A stretch of 64,000 bases of DNA from Steinernema hermaphroditum (GCA_030435675.1 CM059621.1:3224001-3288000); one strand, 5' to 3'. Shown: positions 45,805 to 57,649, numbered from the stretch's first letter. Numbers and translations: made by a program. Notes: generated from the letters alone by a model not told the origin.

Positions 45805-46263
45805 ATGCTCCACAAATCGCTCCCCTTTGTTTTCTTCATTACCTTTGCAGCCTCTAAGGACTGTCTGCAATGTATTTGCGAGCTGGAGTCCGGTTGCGCC
45901 CCTATCGGTTGTAACATGGACCAAGGCACTCTCAGTTGTGGGTATTTCCAAATCAAACTTCCCTACTACATCGACTGCGGAACACCTGGCCAGCAACCTG
46001 GTGAATCCACGGAAGCTGCATGGAAGCGATGTGCCGACGACTACAGCTGCGCTGTGCAATGTGTTGAAGTCGGTCTAGCGTCAAAATGAAATTTTAATAA
46101 AAGGGTGTTCCAGTCTTACATCAATCGTTATGCTGGAAACTGTCCTGGAAAGGGATACTGTGAGAGAATGTCCCGTCTTCACAATGGAGGACCCAACGGG
46201 TGCAACACCGGAGGTACCGATGGATACTGGCGCCACATCCAGAGTTGTTGTCAGTGCAATTGA
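45805..46263 (+). CDS. Invertebrate-type (i-type) lysozyme 1
   Basis: Model: exons 45805-46068 and 46114-46263; 137 aa. It has a signal peptide (MLHKSLPFVFFITFA), then the destabilase/i-type lysozyme fold: 'CLQCICELESGC' with the catalytic Glu, 'LSCGYFQIKLPYYIDCG', 'RCADDYSCAVQCV', 'RLHNGGPNGC' and 'GYWRHIQSCCQC'. The cysteine pattern is that of nematode ilys proteins, which cleave bacterial peptidoglycan in gut or defence. The intron uses a GTCGGT donor, weaker than most here, but its position is shared with gene 2. AATAAA is at 46321-46326. Confidence 0.9.
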
Positions 46264-46329
46264 CCCCTCTGGAGTGGGACATTGTATTCGACATTCGCGT
46301 ATTATTTGGTCTATCATGCGAATAAACTG

Positions 46330-46950
46330 CTATTTTTCGACTTATTCTGGCGTGTTAAATGCTGGATTGTAAACTAACAATAATGAACGGGAAGCTAAGT
46401 TTACATTCAAAGGGGTGAATAATATTTGATGTGCTTACTTACTTCACGTCATTAACGTCGTTTACACAAGCTGAATCAACACACATCTGCTATCTGTTGT
46501 TGTTGACCAAAATGATGTCATGCGCCAGTGAATCATATTTTGTGTTCACAGTGAAGCCTTAAGATCATATAAGACCAATAAGGTGTAAAGATGAGGAACG
46601 AAGGGATTAAGAAATTGTTATTGGTTACCGAAAAGCAAGCTCAAATCGGCTTCTTCCAAAAACAGTGCACATGCAATGACGAATCCGATATCCGGGGGAT
46701 CAAACAAAGATCGACCTGTCGTTTGTCATTTCCCCCAATCTCCACCTTTCTGTACAGCTCTATTCATTGAAAACAGCGACGATTCCAGAACGGGATCACA
46801 GTTCGCAATTTTATAGCTGCTTACAAGAGCGATGAATAATAACATCCGCAAACAGGAGACCAAAAATGATGAGTAATTCTTGTTTATTTACCTCCTATTA
46901 TTGTGGTAGCAAACAGCCAAAAATAAACACCATTATGATCGCTGGAGTTC
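46330..46950. other. Intergenic, nothing recognised
   Basis: AT-rich spacer between the two tandem lysozyme genes. No repeat copy was identified. Confidence 0.4.
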
Positions 46951-46993
46951 CAGTATAAAATAGCTGTTATGAAGGCCATTTCCATCAGTCATC

Positions 46994-47452
46994 ATGATGT
47001 TGAAGTCTGTGCTTTTGGCACTCTTCGTCGCCGTTGTAGTCTCTAAGGACTGCCTTCGCTGCATTTGCGAAGTCGAGTCCGGATGCCGCGCTATTGGTTG
47101 CAACCGGGACAAAGGCTCCGACAGCTGCGGCTATTACCAGATCAAGCTTCCGTACTACATCGATTGTGGAACCCCTGGCAAGCAACCCGGCGAATCCAAC
47201 GAAACTGCCTGGAGGCGATGCGCTAATGACTACAACTGCGCCACTCAATGCGTTAATGTTTGTATCTCTTAATGTGGTGTTCAGCAACCAACCGTCTTTC
47301 AGGCCTACATTAAGCGTTATTCTGAAAAATGTCCTGGAAAAGGAAGTTGCGAAAAGACAGCTCGTCTGCATAATGGAGGACCTAACGGTTGCAACGTTGG
47401 GGGAACTGTGGGATACTGGCAGAAGGTCCAGCGCTGCTGTGGATGCAATTGA
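46994..47452 (+). CDS. Invertebrate-type (i-type) lysozyme 2
   Basis: Model: exons 46994-47257 and 47303-47452 (264 and 150 bp, as in gene 1); 137 aa. Signal peptide MMLKSVLLALFVAVVVS is followed by 'CLRCICEVESGC' (catalytic Glu conserved), 'SDSCGYYQIKLPYYIDCG', 'RCANDYNCATQCV', 'RLHNGGPNGC' and 'GYWQKVQRCCGC'. The donor site is GTTTGT. The TATA box is at 46954-46960 and AATAAA at 47497-47502. It is adjacent to an Srt-like gene, and this pair is duplicated, with a broken lysozyme, at 53405-54945. Confidence 0.9.
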
Positions 47453-47504
47453 ATTCTTTGCGACGTCACATAACAATCCCATGCTTATTGCTTGAAAATA
47501 AACG

Positions 47505-48030
47505 TATTATTATTGTGGTAATCTATGTATGAATGCATTTACGGATATATTCACGACTGGAAGATAGTGGTGCAACTCGGTCCGAGTGTTTTTTATGCAA
47601 AACACTAGATTTGGGCGCACGTTCATTTGGGACCAATTATAATAGGGATGGAGGGTTTGATTGATTCATGTATAGATGGATCATATTTAAGGCTGGCGAG
47701 CTGTAGACTTAACTGCTGTGAACAACAGAATACAACAGTCATTGGTCTTCCGCGCTTACTCTGTAGATTATGGCTTACGGAACGTGCGCCCAAATGATAA
47801 GTACCGCCTGTTATATAGTATAGGGAATGAGGAAGAGCACTAAATAACGAAGAACTCGGCTGGTAGTAAGTACGTTTAATAAACCAGTCTCCAATTTAAG
47901 ATCAACGGTTTCATGTGCTACGTCGTCCGGCGTTCAGAACTTCAACAGCCGTCGTTCCTCTTTTAAAGAAGTCACTGCGTAAACTACTAAACAAGTATAC
48001 GACTTTAACACGTGAAGTTGAGGAGGTACT
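47505..48030. other. Intergenic, partly duplicated at 53800-54060
   Basis: No gene is supported. 47905-48030 is clearly similar to 53945-54060 (shared block CTACGTCGTCCGGC and the following ~110 bp), so it belongs to the lysozyme plus Srt segmental duplication. Confidence 0.55.
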
Positions 48031-48032
48031 AC

Positions 48033-48904
48033 CTACCGAGAAACTGCAAGATACGACACTACAGGAACGAAGAGAAAGTTCATTGCAACACCAATTGCCA
48101 TCGACGCGATGAGCCAATCATCGTGGGGAACGTGGATATAATTGTAACCGATCACATAGATCAAGTCGCCAGCAAAACGAATAAGCGCATAGGACAGAAG
48201 GATCTTTTCGTGCTTCGCATTCGTTATTTTGCCAGTTTTCAGCTGCGTTCGCAGAAGACAACCTGCTATGATGAAATAGCAAACGAGGCTAGCCCACACA
48301 GCGGTCATGCTGACGATACTGCTCACTTTCATCAGTAAATAAGTGCACGGTTTGTTTAAGTCCGGAGCTGACAAAAAAAGATCTGGTCTAACGATTATGC
48401 CACAATAAGGTGTATATAATGCAGTCAAGTCGAGAGCACCGTAGACGAAACACATAGCCAACATAGCCTGAACGCAACTGTTTGCAAAAAGCCTTAGAGC
48501 ACAAGCAAACCTTGTTAATAAGAGACGGATATTTCAGCGGACACATAACGTTCACTCTGTTGAGCGCCAATACGAGGCTGAGTGTCGGCTCCATACGTAC
48601 AGCCACCTGACCAAGTTTTATCGCATTCAGTGCTATTATCCAGAAATCGTCGTTGAAAAGATGGGATAATGCGACGGCTACAAATGCAGGAGCGGTGATC
48701 AATTGGACGACGCCAATGACGGCCATAATACGGTAGCATTCTATTTTCTTGTACGCAGGTCGCGTAATAAAAATCTACAGTATCATTGGGTACTTATGCT
48801 GGATATCATATATTGCTTACAAAGACGATACGAATGTATAATGGAGAGCACAGCACTGCTATTGTTGTCAACGAGATCCCATAAACAAGCTGAATAGGTT
48901 CCAT
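48033..48904 (-). CDS. Srt-like chemoreceptor 2
   Basis: Model: complement of 48033-48467, 48511-48774 and 48821-48904 (435, 264, 84 bp); 260 aa. Motifs are 'VLCSPLYIRIVF', 'ECYRIMAVIGVVQL', 'LVLALNRVNVMC', and a last exon with four helices ending 'YLAVSR'. Intron 2 uses a GTTTGC donor, shared with the closest paralogue at 54065-54945. The whole exon plan is identical to the other Srt-like genes. Expected sensory GPCR. Confidence 0.82.
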
Positions 48905-49599
48905 GGCGCTTCTGTAATACGAAACAGTGTTCTAGCGGAGTTGTCAACAATAGATCGCTAAATAGATTTCAACCGATTTGGGTTTACTGTCTGCAACTAA
49001 AGTGTACTCAAAGAGCAGGTGAACTGGTCTCACTGTCGGATGCTCTCGAAAACCGCTTCGATCTACACTGCTGGACAAAAGTATAGGCCACCCCCCTTAT
49101 TAGGCGGTTTGGAGGGCTAGCGGCAACTTTTGAAAATACCGACTACCCCACGTGAAAAAGCGTCGCGAAAAACATAGGTTCCATGGGGAAAGACGAAATC
49201 CCTGGAAGAGAAACAAATGTAAAAACGTTCAAATAAATCTGAGACCCATTTTCAGTTGGACAAAAGTATAGGCCACCCTAGACATTTACTTCGCATTTAA
49301 TTCGTATTTAATTGGTAACAAGCCTTGTTTTCACTGTTATTCACTGGAACTGTGTTTCACGGCTATTTTGTTGCAATGGGTGGAGGCGCGCGCCTAACAG
49401 AGGTGAAATGGACAAAATTTAAGAGCTCCATTCTGGACACATGTCCAAATGGAAACATGATAGGTAGATGGCCACACCTTCTTCGCTAACAGACTCCAAA
49501 CCATGCAAACCACCGTTTTCGGCGTCGCAGATTACACAGGAGTAAAAATTTTACCATTTTAGTGCTTCTGGGCACAACTCCTCCTTCAAAGCTCAGGAC

Positions 49600-52223
49600 C
49601 AGAGTTGTCCGGGTACCCGAAAGTTCGGGTACCCGAAACCGAACCCGAACCCGAAACCGAACCTTTCGGGTACCCGACCCGAAAACCCGAAACCGAAAAC
49701 CCGAACCCGAAAACCCGAAACCGAAACCCGAAACCGAAAAACCCGAAAATTTAAACAAACAAAATTTTGAGCAACATTTGAAAATAACATTTGTATTTGA
49801 ACCACACTCGAAAATAACAAGGCAAACTGATCCAAAGGTGTTAGTCAGCAGATTCTTCTTTATCATCAGAAGAGTGGTCTTCATCGGTGTCTTCTTCGTC
49901 TCCTTGAACGATGTAAACATCAGGCTCTTTGCTTAATGGAGTCCTTTCGAAGTCGGTGATCTTTTGGCAAGCCAATCCATGCCGAACAGTAGTCAAGCGC
50001 TCCACTGTTTCATCAGTCATGTTATCACGTCGCGTGTTCATCAACAGGTAATTCAGGCCGGAGAATATGCGTTCCGGTTCGGCTGAACTCGCAATTGTTG
50101 ATAAATATTTTCGTGCCAAAGTTGACAGCCGAGGCATCTTCGAACTGTTCTTCCTCCAGTACTTCAAAACATCGGCATTGTTATCGGAAGTTGGAGTAGG
50201 TCCGTCCAAGCGATTGTCCTGACGGTAGATGTTGAACTCTTCGCTGATCGAATCCATCGAAGTGGTCGAAGAAGAACCCAGAGGCTTCCAAGGGCGAGAC
50301 AGGTCGATTTCAATGTCTTGGGAGATTTCGCTGCTTCGTTCGGTTTCGGTACTGCCTTCTTCCATTTCGTCGCCCTGGATCTCTTCGAGCTCTTCCTTCA
50401 GCAGTTGCTCAGCTCTCGCCCACATTTCGCCATTAAACAGTTCTTCGCGGTAGACGAACCTAGCATCCAAGAAGGCGACTTTCAAAATGAGGATGTGGTT
50501 TTCGTATTCTCGGCATCTCTTCGTGAAGGACTTGCGGAACTCGTCCATGAATAATGCAGCCAATGTCTGGTCTTGAGAACCGGCTAGTGGAATTCGGAGG
50601 AATTCTTTTGTTCGAAATATCAGATACGGTATGACAGACGCGAAGGCGGATCTCGCTTCTGCCTAAAGCATTTCGGTTGTAAGTTATTCCAACACGTTTG
50701 TGCTTGCCATCCGGCCAATAGATTCGAAGAAAGTAAGCACGGAAATCAGTGGCTTCAAAGAACGGGCATCGATTTGCGTGTATGCTTCCAAGATTTGTTT
50801 TGTTGCGGACATGTTACGACAAACAGGATCCCCTGCGAAGGCGATTAATGCGTCTGAGGCATCGTAATAGCTTTTTAACATGGCCAGTGTCGAGTTCCAC
50901 CTAGTCGCGACAGCCTGGATTATCACACATAAATTATTCAGAAAACACTAGAAATTTTACCAATTTAAGCGTTTTGCCACTGGAGAACTGCAGAAGTCTT
51001 TTTGTAGCCATAGGACTGTTTTTGAAGGCTGCCGCTACCGATTGGATCAGCTTCACCGACGTTTTAACAGTGTCGGACTTTAGGGCATCCATTAAACAGA
51101 GATGCAGGAAGTGGTCATAGCAGTGGATGCTGAAGAGAAGGGGGAAACACATAGTATTGTACAAATGCATATAATCCATACCTGTCTATTCCAAGCAACT
51201 GCATAGCCTTGACAACATTCGATCCACCATCACGTGTCACAGAAACGACTCGATCTAACGATATGTCAAACTTCTCAAGCTGCGCGACGATCAGCTCCTT
51301 AATCGCTTCGCCAGTTGCTCGTCGGTCTTCTAAGGACAGCACATCAAGGCGGGTCGTGTTTATTCGCCAATCCGACGTTACGTTAGAAGCAGTAATCCTA
51401 CAGTACTTTGTAAGAACATGACAAGAGAAAAACATGCTTACGTTAGGAAACGTCGAGACCTTTGACTGAATTCATCGACAGACAAGGATAGGAGTTCACC
51501 TTTCGTCGTACGCAGAAGTCGCCCTCGAACTTCCGCTGCGTTTCTGGCCAGAATTTCGCCAGCGAGCTTTTTGCGATCTGGTATCTAAAGAGAGAATTGT
51601 TAAGTCCACCGCAAAGGAACACTGTACTTACGGCGCCCACAGTTGATGTTCTTATCATCTCCTGAAATTCAGAAGAGTCCACTGCACGGAATGGCACTCC
51701 AAATGCTGCGAAGAACCTGAGGCATGCGTTTTCGAAGGGGACTCCGGCCGAGGAGGGGACGAATTCGAGCTTCTTTTGCTTGCGTGGCGCTTCCTCTGCG
51801 TTGTTTTCATGCGACCGCGCATGACGCAGAAGTGACGATGTCGAGCGATCGTTGGATTTCTTCAGCTTCACTCCGCAACTTTTGCAAACAAAAAAACCTT
51901 CTATCTCCGAATAGGAGGAATACACTGCACTTCGAGCCATTGAACACAAATTCAAAGTCGAAAAAACGTCAGCGCAGCGGCTGTGCGGACACTCAACACG
52001 GAGGATGGAATCGAGGCAAGACCCGGCGAAAACCCGAAACCGAAACTTTCGGGTACCCGAAACCGAACCCGAACCCGAAACCGAAATTTTCGGGTACCCG
52101 AAACCGAACCCGAAACCGAAACCGAAGCGTTCGGGTACCCGACCCGAAAAACCGAAACCGACACCCAAACCCGACCCGAAAACCCGAAAAACCCGACCCG
52201 AAAACCCGAACCCGACAACTCTG
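49600..52223 (-). mobile_element. hAT transposon, probably autonomous, with 8-bp target duplication
   Basis: The ends are CAGAGTTGTC (49600) and its exact reverse complement GACAACTCTG (to 52223). The 8-bp direct repeat CTCAGGAC flanks the element at 49592-49599 and 52224-52231, the diagnostic hAT target duplication. Subterminal regions (49610-49750, 52020-52215) are dense in CCCGAAAC-type repeats, probably transposase binding sites. The single gene inside, on the minus strand, is an open six-exon transposase. Confidence 0.93.
49841..51940 (-). CDS. hAT-family transposase with BED zinc finger, apparently intact
   Basis: Model: complement of 49841-50662, 50696-50914, 50961-51129, 51182-51397, 51442-51584 and 51632-51940; 625 aa, one open frame. 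The N-terminus has a BED-type zinc finger (residues ~10-60: F-V-C-x-x-C then L-x-x-H-A-R-x-H). The RNase H-like core follows: an acidic residue in 'LSVDEFS', the second in 'VTRDGGSN', the CxxH-type 'CYDHFLHL', 'RWNSTLAML', and the last catalytic Glu in 'SSAEPERIFSGL'. The C-terminal dimerisation segment runs through 'DVLKYWRKN' to 'VERLTTVRHGL', then an acidic tail. Intron 5 is only 33 bp and uses GTGTTG, the weakest junction. No stop or frameshift was found. Confidence 0.85.
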
Positions 52224-52839
52224 CTCAGGACTCCAACATGATCTTCATTCCTGACCAGGTCCCAGAACGATCTGGAATTACTGAGTTTCAGTTTTTTCTA
52301 TCGTTCTCATATTGTAGAGCGTATGCAAAAACACTGAAATGGTAAAATTTTTACTCCTGTGTAATCTGCGACGCCGAAAACGGTGGTTTGCATGGTTTGG
52401 AGTCTGTTAGCGAAGAAGGTGTGGCCATCTACCTATCATGTTTCCATTTGGACATGTGTCCAGAATGGAGCTCTTAAATTTTGTCCATTTCACCTCTGTT
52501 AGGCGCGCGCCTCCACCCATTGCAACAAAATAGCCGTGAAACACAGTTCCAGTGAATAACAGTGAAAACAAGGCTTGTTACCAATTAAATACGAATTAAA
52601 TGCGAAGTAAATGTCTAGGGTGGCCTATACTTTTGTCCAACTGAAAATGGGTCTCAGATTTATTTGAACGTTTTTACATTTGTTTCTCTTCCAGGGATTT
52701 CGTCTTTCCCCATGGAACCTATGTTTTTCGCGACGCTTTTTCACGTGGGGTAGTCGGTATTTTCAAAAGTTGCCGCTAGCCCTCCAAACCGCCTAATAAG
52801 GGGGGTGGCCTATACTTTTGTCCAGCAGTGTAGGTAGCG

Positions 52840-53400
52840 GTTGCATACAATAAGATAGAATACTTGCCTTGAACATCGACATTAAATTTTAGTTAATTTT
52901 ATCTAGGTAAATCAGTGTGGCTGTATTAGCTTGTCCACTTGCATGGCAGGCGGGCCTTCGGTTGCTATTTGCACCCGTGGTCCGCATTATACATGCCCTT
53001 TTCGCTTGAATGTATTCCGCACAATGAAATTGTTTTTCATACCACAAAAAGTGTTACCCACACAAAAGTGTACTCACATTATACATGTCCGTGTACGCCA
53101 TCATGACTCGATCGGACTCGATCACCGAGAAAAATCGAGTCCGGACTCGGACTCGGACTCGATGACTTTTTTGGTCGAATTCCGATCTCTGACGCCATGC
53201 GCACAGACAAAGAAGCGATGATCACATCGTCTGGTGGAATTTACATGTGCATGCGATAAGGCGCAGACGAGCAGAGAAAAAGCAAACTTTCGTTCTTTGA
53301 GCACATTTCACGGACTGCTCTATTAGCTTTCAGAACCAATATCAAGCGATAAGGAGGCTGCATTTCACGAGTTTATTTCTCGTGTAAAAGCCTTACGCCT
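52840..53400. other. Intergenic with Srt-like debris and a GGACTC microsatellite
   Basis: 53110-53165 is a GACTCG/GGACTC simple repeat. At 53205-53300 a stretch including GCGATGATCACATCGTC is similar to the last exon of the Srt-like gene at 58279 (near 58345-58450), but frame and length are disrupted: a receptor fragment. A family B start (TTTCACGAGTTTATTTCTCG) occupies 53363-53408. Confidence 0.45.
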
Positions 53401-53404
53401 TGCG

Positions 53405-53735
53405 AGACATCCGGATGTCCCGCTGTTGGCTGCAACCGGGACAAAGGCTCCGACAACTGCGGCTACTGCCAGATCAAGCTCCCGTACTACATCGACTGTG
53501 GAACCCCTGGCAAGCAACCCGGCGAATCCAACGAAACTCCTGGAGGCGATGCACTAACGACTACAACTGCGCCACCCAATACGTTAATGTTTGTACCGCT
53601 TAATGTGGTGTTCAGCAACCAACCGCCTTTCAGGCCTTCATTAAGCATTATTCTGGAAAATGTCCTGGAAAAAGACGTTGCGAGAAAGATACTGACAGAA
53701 GGTCCAGCACTGCTGTGGATGTGATTGAGTTCTTT
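53405..53735 (+). pseudogene. Truncated i-type lysozyme pseudogene
   Basis: The sequence is closely related to lysozyme gene 2 from its 'SGC' region onward. It lacks the signal peptide, first cysteines and catalytic Glu, which are replaced by a family B fragment. A base loss near 53540 shifts the frame ('ETAW' region). The second-exon region has lost the 'RLHNGGPNGC' block, and a stop follows. The 3' flank with AATAAA (near 53775) is shared with gene 2. It is a non-functional copy from the lysozyme plus Srt duplication. Confidence 0.85.
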
Positions 53736-54064
53736 GAGACGTCACATAACAATCCCATGCTTATTGCTTGAAAATAAACATATTATTATTGTGGCAATCC
53801 ACGCACGTATTTTTTAATGTGAAGGTTGTGGTTCAACTCGTCCGAAGGCCTTTTATTTGGGCGTGTGGAATAACGGTAAATTACAGAGACCCTGATCGAC
53901 TGTTAGTGCCTAATGGACTACTGTCCAAGTTGGCATCCATCGTTTCATGCGCTACGTCGTCCGGCATTCAAAACTGCAACAACCGTCGTTCTTCTTTTAA
54001 AGAAGTCATTGCGTAAACTCCTAAAAAAGTATACGATTTTACGCTGAACTCGACGAGGTTCTAC

Positions 54065-54945
54065 CTACCGAGAAATTGCAAGATACGACACTACAGGTAC
54101 GCAGAGAGAGTTCATTATAATACCAATTGTCACTGACGCGATGAGCCAACTATCGTGAGCAGCGCGAATATAATTGTAGCCAATCACATAGATCAAATCT
54201 CCAACAAAACGAATAAGCGCATAGGTCAGAAGGATCTTCTCGTTCTTGACATTCTTTATTTTGCCAGTTTTGAGCTGCATTCGAAGAAGATAACCTGCGA
54301 TGATGAAATAGCAAACGAGGCTAGTCCACACAGCGCTCATGCTGACCATACTGCTTATTTTCATCAATAGATACGTGTACGGTTTGTTTAAATCTGGTTC
54401 AGACAAAAATAGATTTGGACTAAAGATTATATCACAGCAAGGTGTGTATAAAGCAGCAAAATAGAGACAACCATAGGCGAAAGACATGACCAGCATAGCC
54501 TGAACACAAGTACTTGCAAAAACTTATATAATACTTATATAATAAGCAAACCTTGTGAATAAGAGACGGATACTTCAGCTGACACATAACCTTCACTCTG
54601 TTGAGCGCTAATATGAGGCTGAGTGTCGGCTCCATACGCACGGCCGCCTGAGCAACTTTTATCGCGTTGAATGTTATTTTCCCGAGGTTATCATTGAAAA
54701 GATAGGATAATGCGGAGGACAGAAATGCAGGAGCGTTGAGCAATTGGACAATACCGATGATAGCCATGATACGGTAACATTCTATTTTATAGTACGCAGG
54801 TCGCGTAAGAAAAATCTGCAATATTGTTGGTTATTTACGCAGGATACCATATAGTACTTACAAATACTATACGAACGTATAATGGAGAGCAGACCACTGC
54901 TATGATCGCCAACAATATTCCAAAAACAAGCGGAACATGTTCCAT
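54065..54945 (-). CDS. Srt-like chemoreceptor 3
   Basis: Model: complement of 54065-54499, 54552-54815 and 54862-54945 (435, 264, 84 bp); 260 aa. Closest relative is the gene at 48033-48904: 'VVCSPLYVRIVF', 'ECYRIMAIIGIVQL', 'LILALNRVKVMC', with the last exon ending 'YLAISR'. Intron 2 (54500-54551) contains a short TATAATACTT tandem repeat and the same GTTTGC donor. It is the receptor half of the duplicated lysozyme plus Srt segment. Confidence 0.82.
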
Positions 54946-54949
54946 GGCG

Positions 54950-55960
54950 CTTCAGTAATACGATACAGTGACTTAAGGGGTATGTGAACTAAATAAACTT
55001 CAGGCGAACTGGGTACACCGCTGAGGCAACCATCTGCAAATAAAGCTCTTACAGCACGCGCTCGGTGCAATAATCAACGAGAAAGCAGCAAAATCGCTCG
55101 GCATACGGAAGCGTGGATAAGGGATCATTTTGTTTGCAAAATACTGAGCCAGGCCATAACGATGAGACCTATGCAGTTGTAATTCGATTTCAGAAATGAA
55201 AGGTATTTCACCCCGTACTTTTGAAAAACCGTGGACTGGCTCAAGAGTCGGCGAGCTATAGAATGACCTCTCACGGAGCCGGATACCTGACGTCGGATAT
55301 CTTGTTGTCAGCCTGTTGACACTACGGCTTCTGTGGAAAAGATGTGAGTCAGGAGAAGTGGCTCCTCCGATCTGTACACGCCTTATAAGTTCCACGCACT
55401 GTAGTGAATGATCGCCAAAACCAAAAACAAACTACGTAACAATTGACAAGATACGTAAGTCGCTGTGACCACGCGGTAAATCCATAATAATCCAGCACAA
55501 TAACACAACTCGACCTAGCTTCTGACAATTCGAATATGGTCGGTCTGAGTTCGTTTGCTAAGTTCATATAGCTTTCCTCCGAACTACTTTTGTAAACAGT
55601 ACCAACAGTCACAAGAATAACAAAAACAATTTAACAACATTTCAACAATTTCTAGGAATAACACAAGGGCTTAAAAAATAACGTAATCCATACTGGCGTC
55701 ATACTCCTTGCGTGAGTAAAGGGGCGGGACCTTTCCTGCTTCCAGTTTTGCGGAAGTGGTTCTTACACGGACCTGATCATCGAGAAGCTTATACATGTCC
55801 GGGTAGCCGCTGAAATGAATCACATGTCGCAAGAGAAAGATAGGTTCATGAGCTTACCTAGGAACGCACTACGCCAACTTTCGGCTGAGTTGTTCAATTC
55901 CGTAACGGCTTAAACGTTACCCAGCGTTATCCAAGTATATTCCCATTATGTGTGTCTATG
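54950..55960. other. Intergenic with a small family A fragment (about 55270-55330)
   Basis: TACCTGACGTCGGATATCTTGTTGTCAG matches the middle of family A (minus orientation). ORFs at 55000-55612 (minus) lack domains and paralogues. Nothing else is recognised. Confidence 0.4.
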
Positions 55961-55962
55961 TA

Positions 55963-57231
55963 TTGGGTTGGTAAGTTGAAAATGCACCATTTTAAAAATG
56001 AATCCTTATTGTTGAAAAAGGCACAGATTTTATAGGGTGTATTTATCATTTAACTACTTAGCCTCAGAACACTTTCTGGCAAGAAGCCTGGTCACTCCAC
56101 TACAGAACAGGAGAGGTTCCGGGTCGAAAAATTCCATTTTGTCCGTTTTTGACCTCATTGCAAACTTTGGCTCAATTTATTCGTTGATGTTTCCGACAGT
56201 ACCGCACAAGTAGGTACCCGATAGAGCTGTGGGAGACCTACATGCATAACAAGTACCTGAGTCGCAGCTGAAGATGAGGAGCAGTTTTGAGTGCAATCAA
56301 AAATATCTAACATTCATGCTCCTGCTGGATCTGCTGAAATCCCAAAACCAGTTACTAGTTCTTGCCTTATCCTGAATAAGAGAAAGAGATTTTTCTAGGT
56401 GTTAGTCGCAAACTATAGCTGAGAGATTGCTCTATCCCATAAATACGTTTCATCCTCGTGTTTCTATAATATCGCATATAAGACAGTGCAGCATTACTTT
56501 TCAACCTGGTTCTGACCGCAGCACAATAGTTGACTTCTATTCCTTATCCATACCCTCAAGTAATTATAGGGATCATCTGGCTAGAACCCCCTTGAACTCA
56601 ACAGTCACGAAAAATAAAGGAAAAGATTTTTACTTGGAAATACAAATAAAAGCAGGGGTCAATGAGTTGAGCTGGCGAATCAAGGGCTCGGAGAGTCATA
56701 AGAAATCGGAGTTCCCGATTTCCACTTGTAGCCTAGAGCATCGGAGCATCAGCCACTATGGCATTCAAGCACCCTAGCTGGCCGTCCAAGTTGTCTGTAT
56801 ATCCTCGGCTAGAGTTTGATAAATCAAAAAAAAATTTAGCTACTTTAGAGTCAAGTGCTTTATGGGCAAATTTTTTATCTTCTTCGAATTTGCTCTTGCT
56901 GTGACATTACAAGAAGAGGCTGGCGTGTGCGCTTGGAAGCTAAGCTCCTGCTTTAAGCGCACTTAGCACAGCACACCGCCTATCAAATAAGTAGTCCCTC
57001 AGAGAGGTTGTCGAAGTTTCGGTGTTTCGGATGCCCAGATGGTGCTTCGCGGACCATGAATATAAAAGGATTCAAAGAAAGCGGAAAGCATGCAGGTGGG
57101 GCATCGGAGCGTACCGACTGGAAAGTGAACCAATCGCCCATACGAACGCACTAACCCATCTGATCCCAGGATTACTCAGTGCGAAAATAGACGCGAATCA
57201 AAAATGGTGCATTTTCAACTTACCAACCCAA
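55963..57231. mobile_element. Mariner-TIR element 3 (1269 bp, TA target)
   Basis: TIRs of ~31 bp (TTGGGTTGGTAAGTTGAAAA and its complement at 57231) are flanked by TA (55961-55962, 57232-57233). The length is that of a full mariner element, but I could not find an intact transposase; the interior has only short ORFs (56427-56777 plus). A block near 'TTTTGACCTC' is shared with elements 1 and 2. Confidence 0.82.
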
Positions 57232-57640
57232 TATATAACGCGTATTCTCACGCGAACAGCTCTCATTGTCGTGCTAAGTCAATAGTAGAAAATTGTGACA
57301 GAAATACACCATTTTATTAGAACACGAGCGTAAACAGGATAGACAGAACGGAAGACAGAAAAGGAAGGCCAGCCTTCAGGGGAACGTGATCCATAGAGCT
57401 AAGCAAAACATAGATTAACAGGGCCATACATCACAATAAGGAACATTAAATGGGTTCGATGCAAATGCGAATGACGATGATCTTGAGAATTTTCTGGAAT
57501 GCAGATCTGGGCTTCTCCTGGTAGTTGATTAGATTCGAAAAACGAGACCGTACCACAATTCATGTACGGACTATAGTAAAAACATGAACATTCTCCTTCC
57601 TTATTTCGAAGAAATCTCCCCGCAAACTCCTGAAAAAAGG
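57232..57640. other. Intergenic, nothing recognised
   Basis: No supported gene or repeat between the mariner element and the small hAT MITE. Confidence 0.35.
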
Positions 57641-57649
57641 AGCTGTCAT

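Larger units (their letters stand above)
49066..52830. mobile_element. Tc1-like foldback element with ~499-bp TIRs, interrupted by a hAT element
   Basis: The left arm 49066-49564 is the near-perfect reverse complement of 52332-52830. Both ends start CACTGCTGGACAAAAGTATA and are flanked by TA (49064-49065, 52831-52832), the Tc1/mariner target. The terminal motif GGACAAAAGTATAGGCCACC recurs inside each arm (about 49258 and mirrored near 52619), an IR/DR arrangement known from some Tc1 elements. No Tc1-type transposase lies inside; the centre is interrupted by the hAT element 49600-52223. Without it the element would be about 1.1 kb. Confidence 0.92.

Noticed and set aside
49610..52215. CCCGAAAC-rich stretches as satellite, telomere-like or CRISPR-like repeats
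   Set aside because: They are irregular subterminal repeats located just inside hAT termini with matching target duplications. They are not spacer-separated arrays or telomeric repeats.
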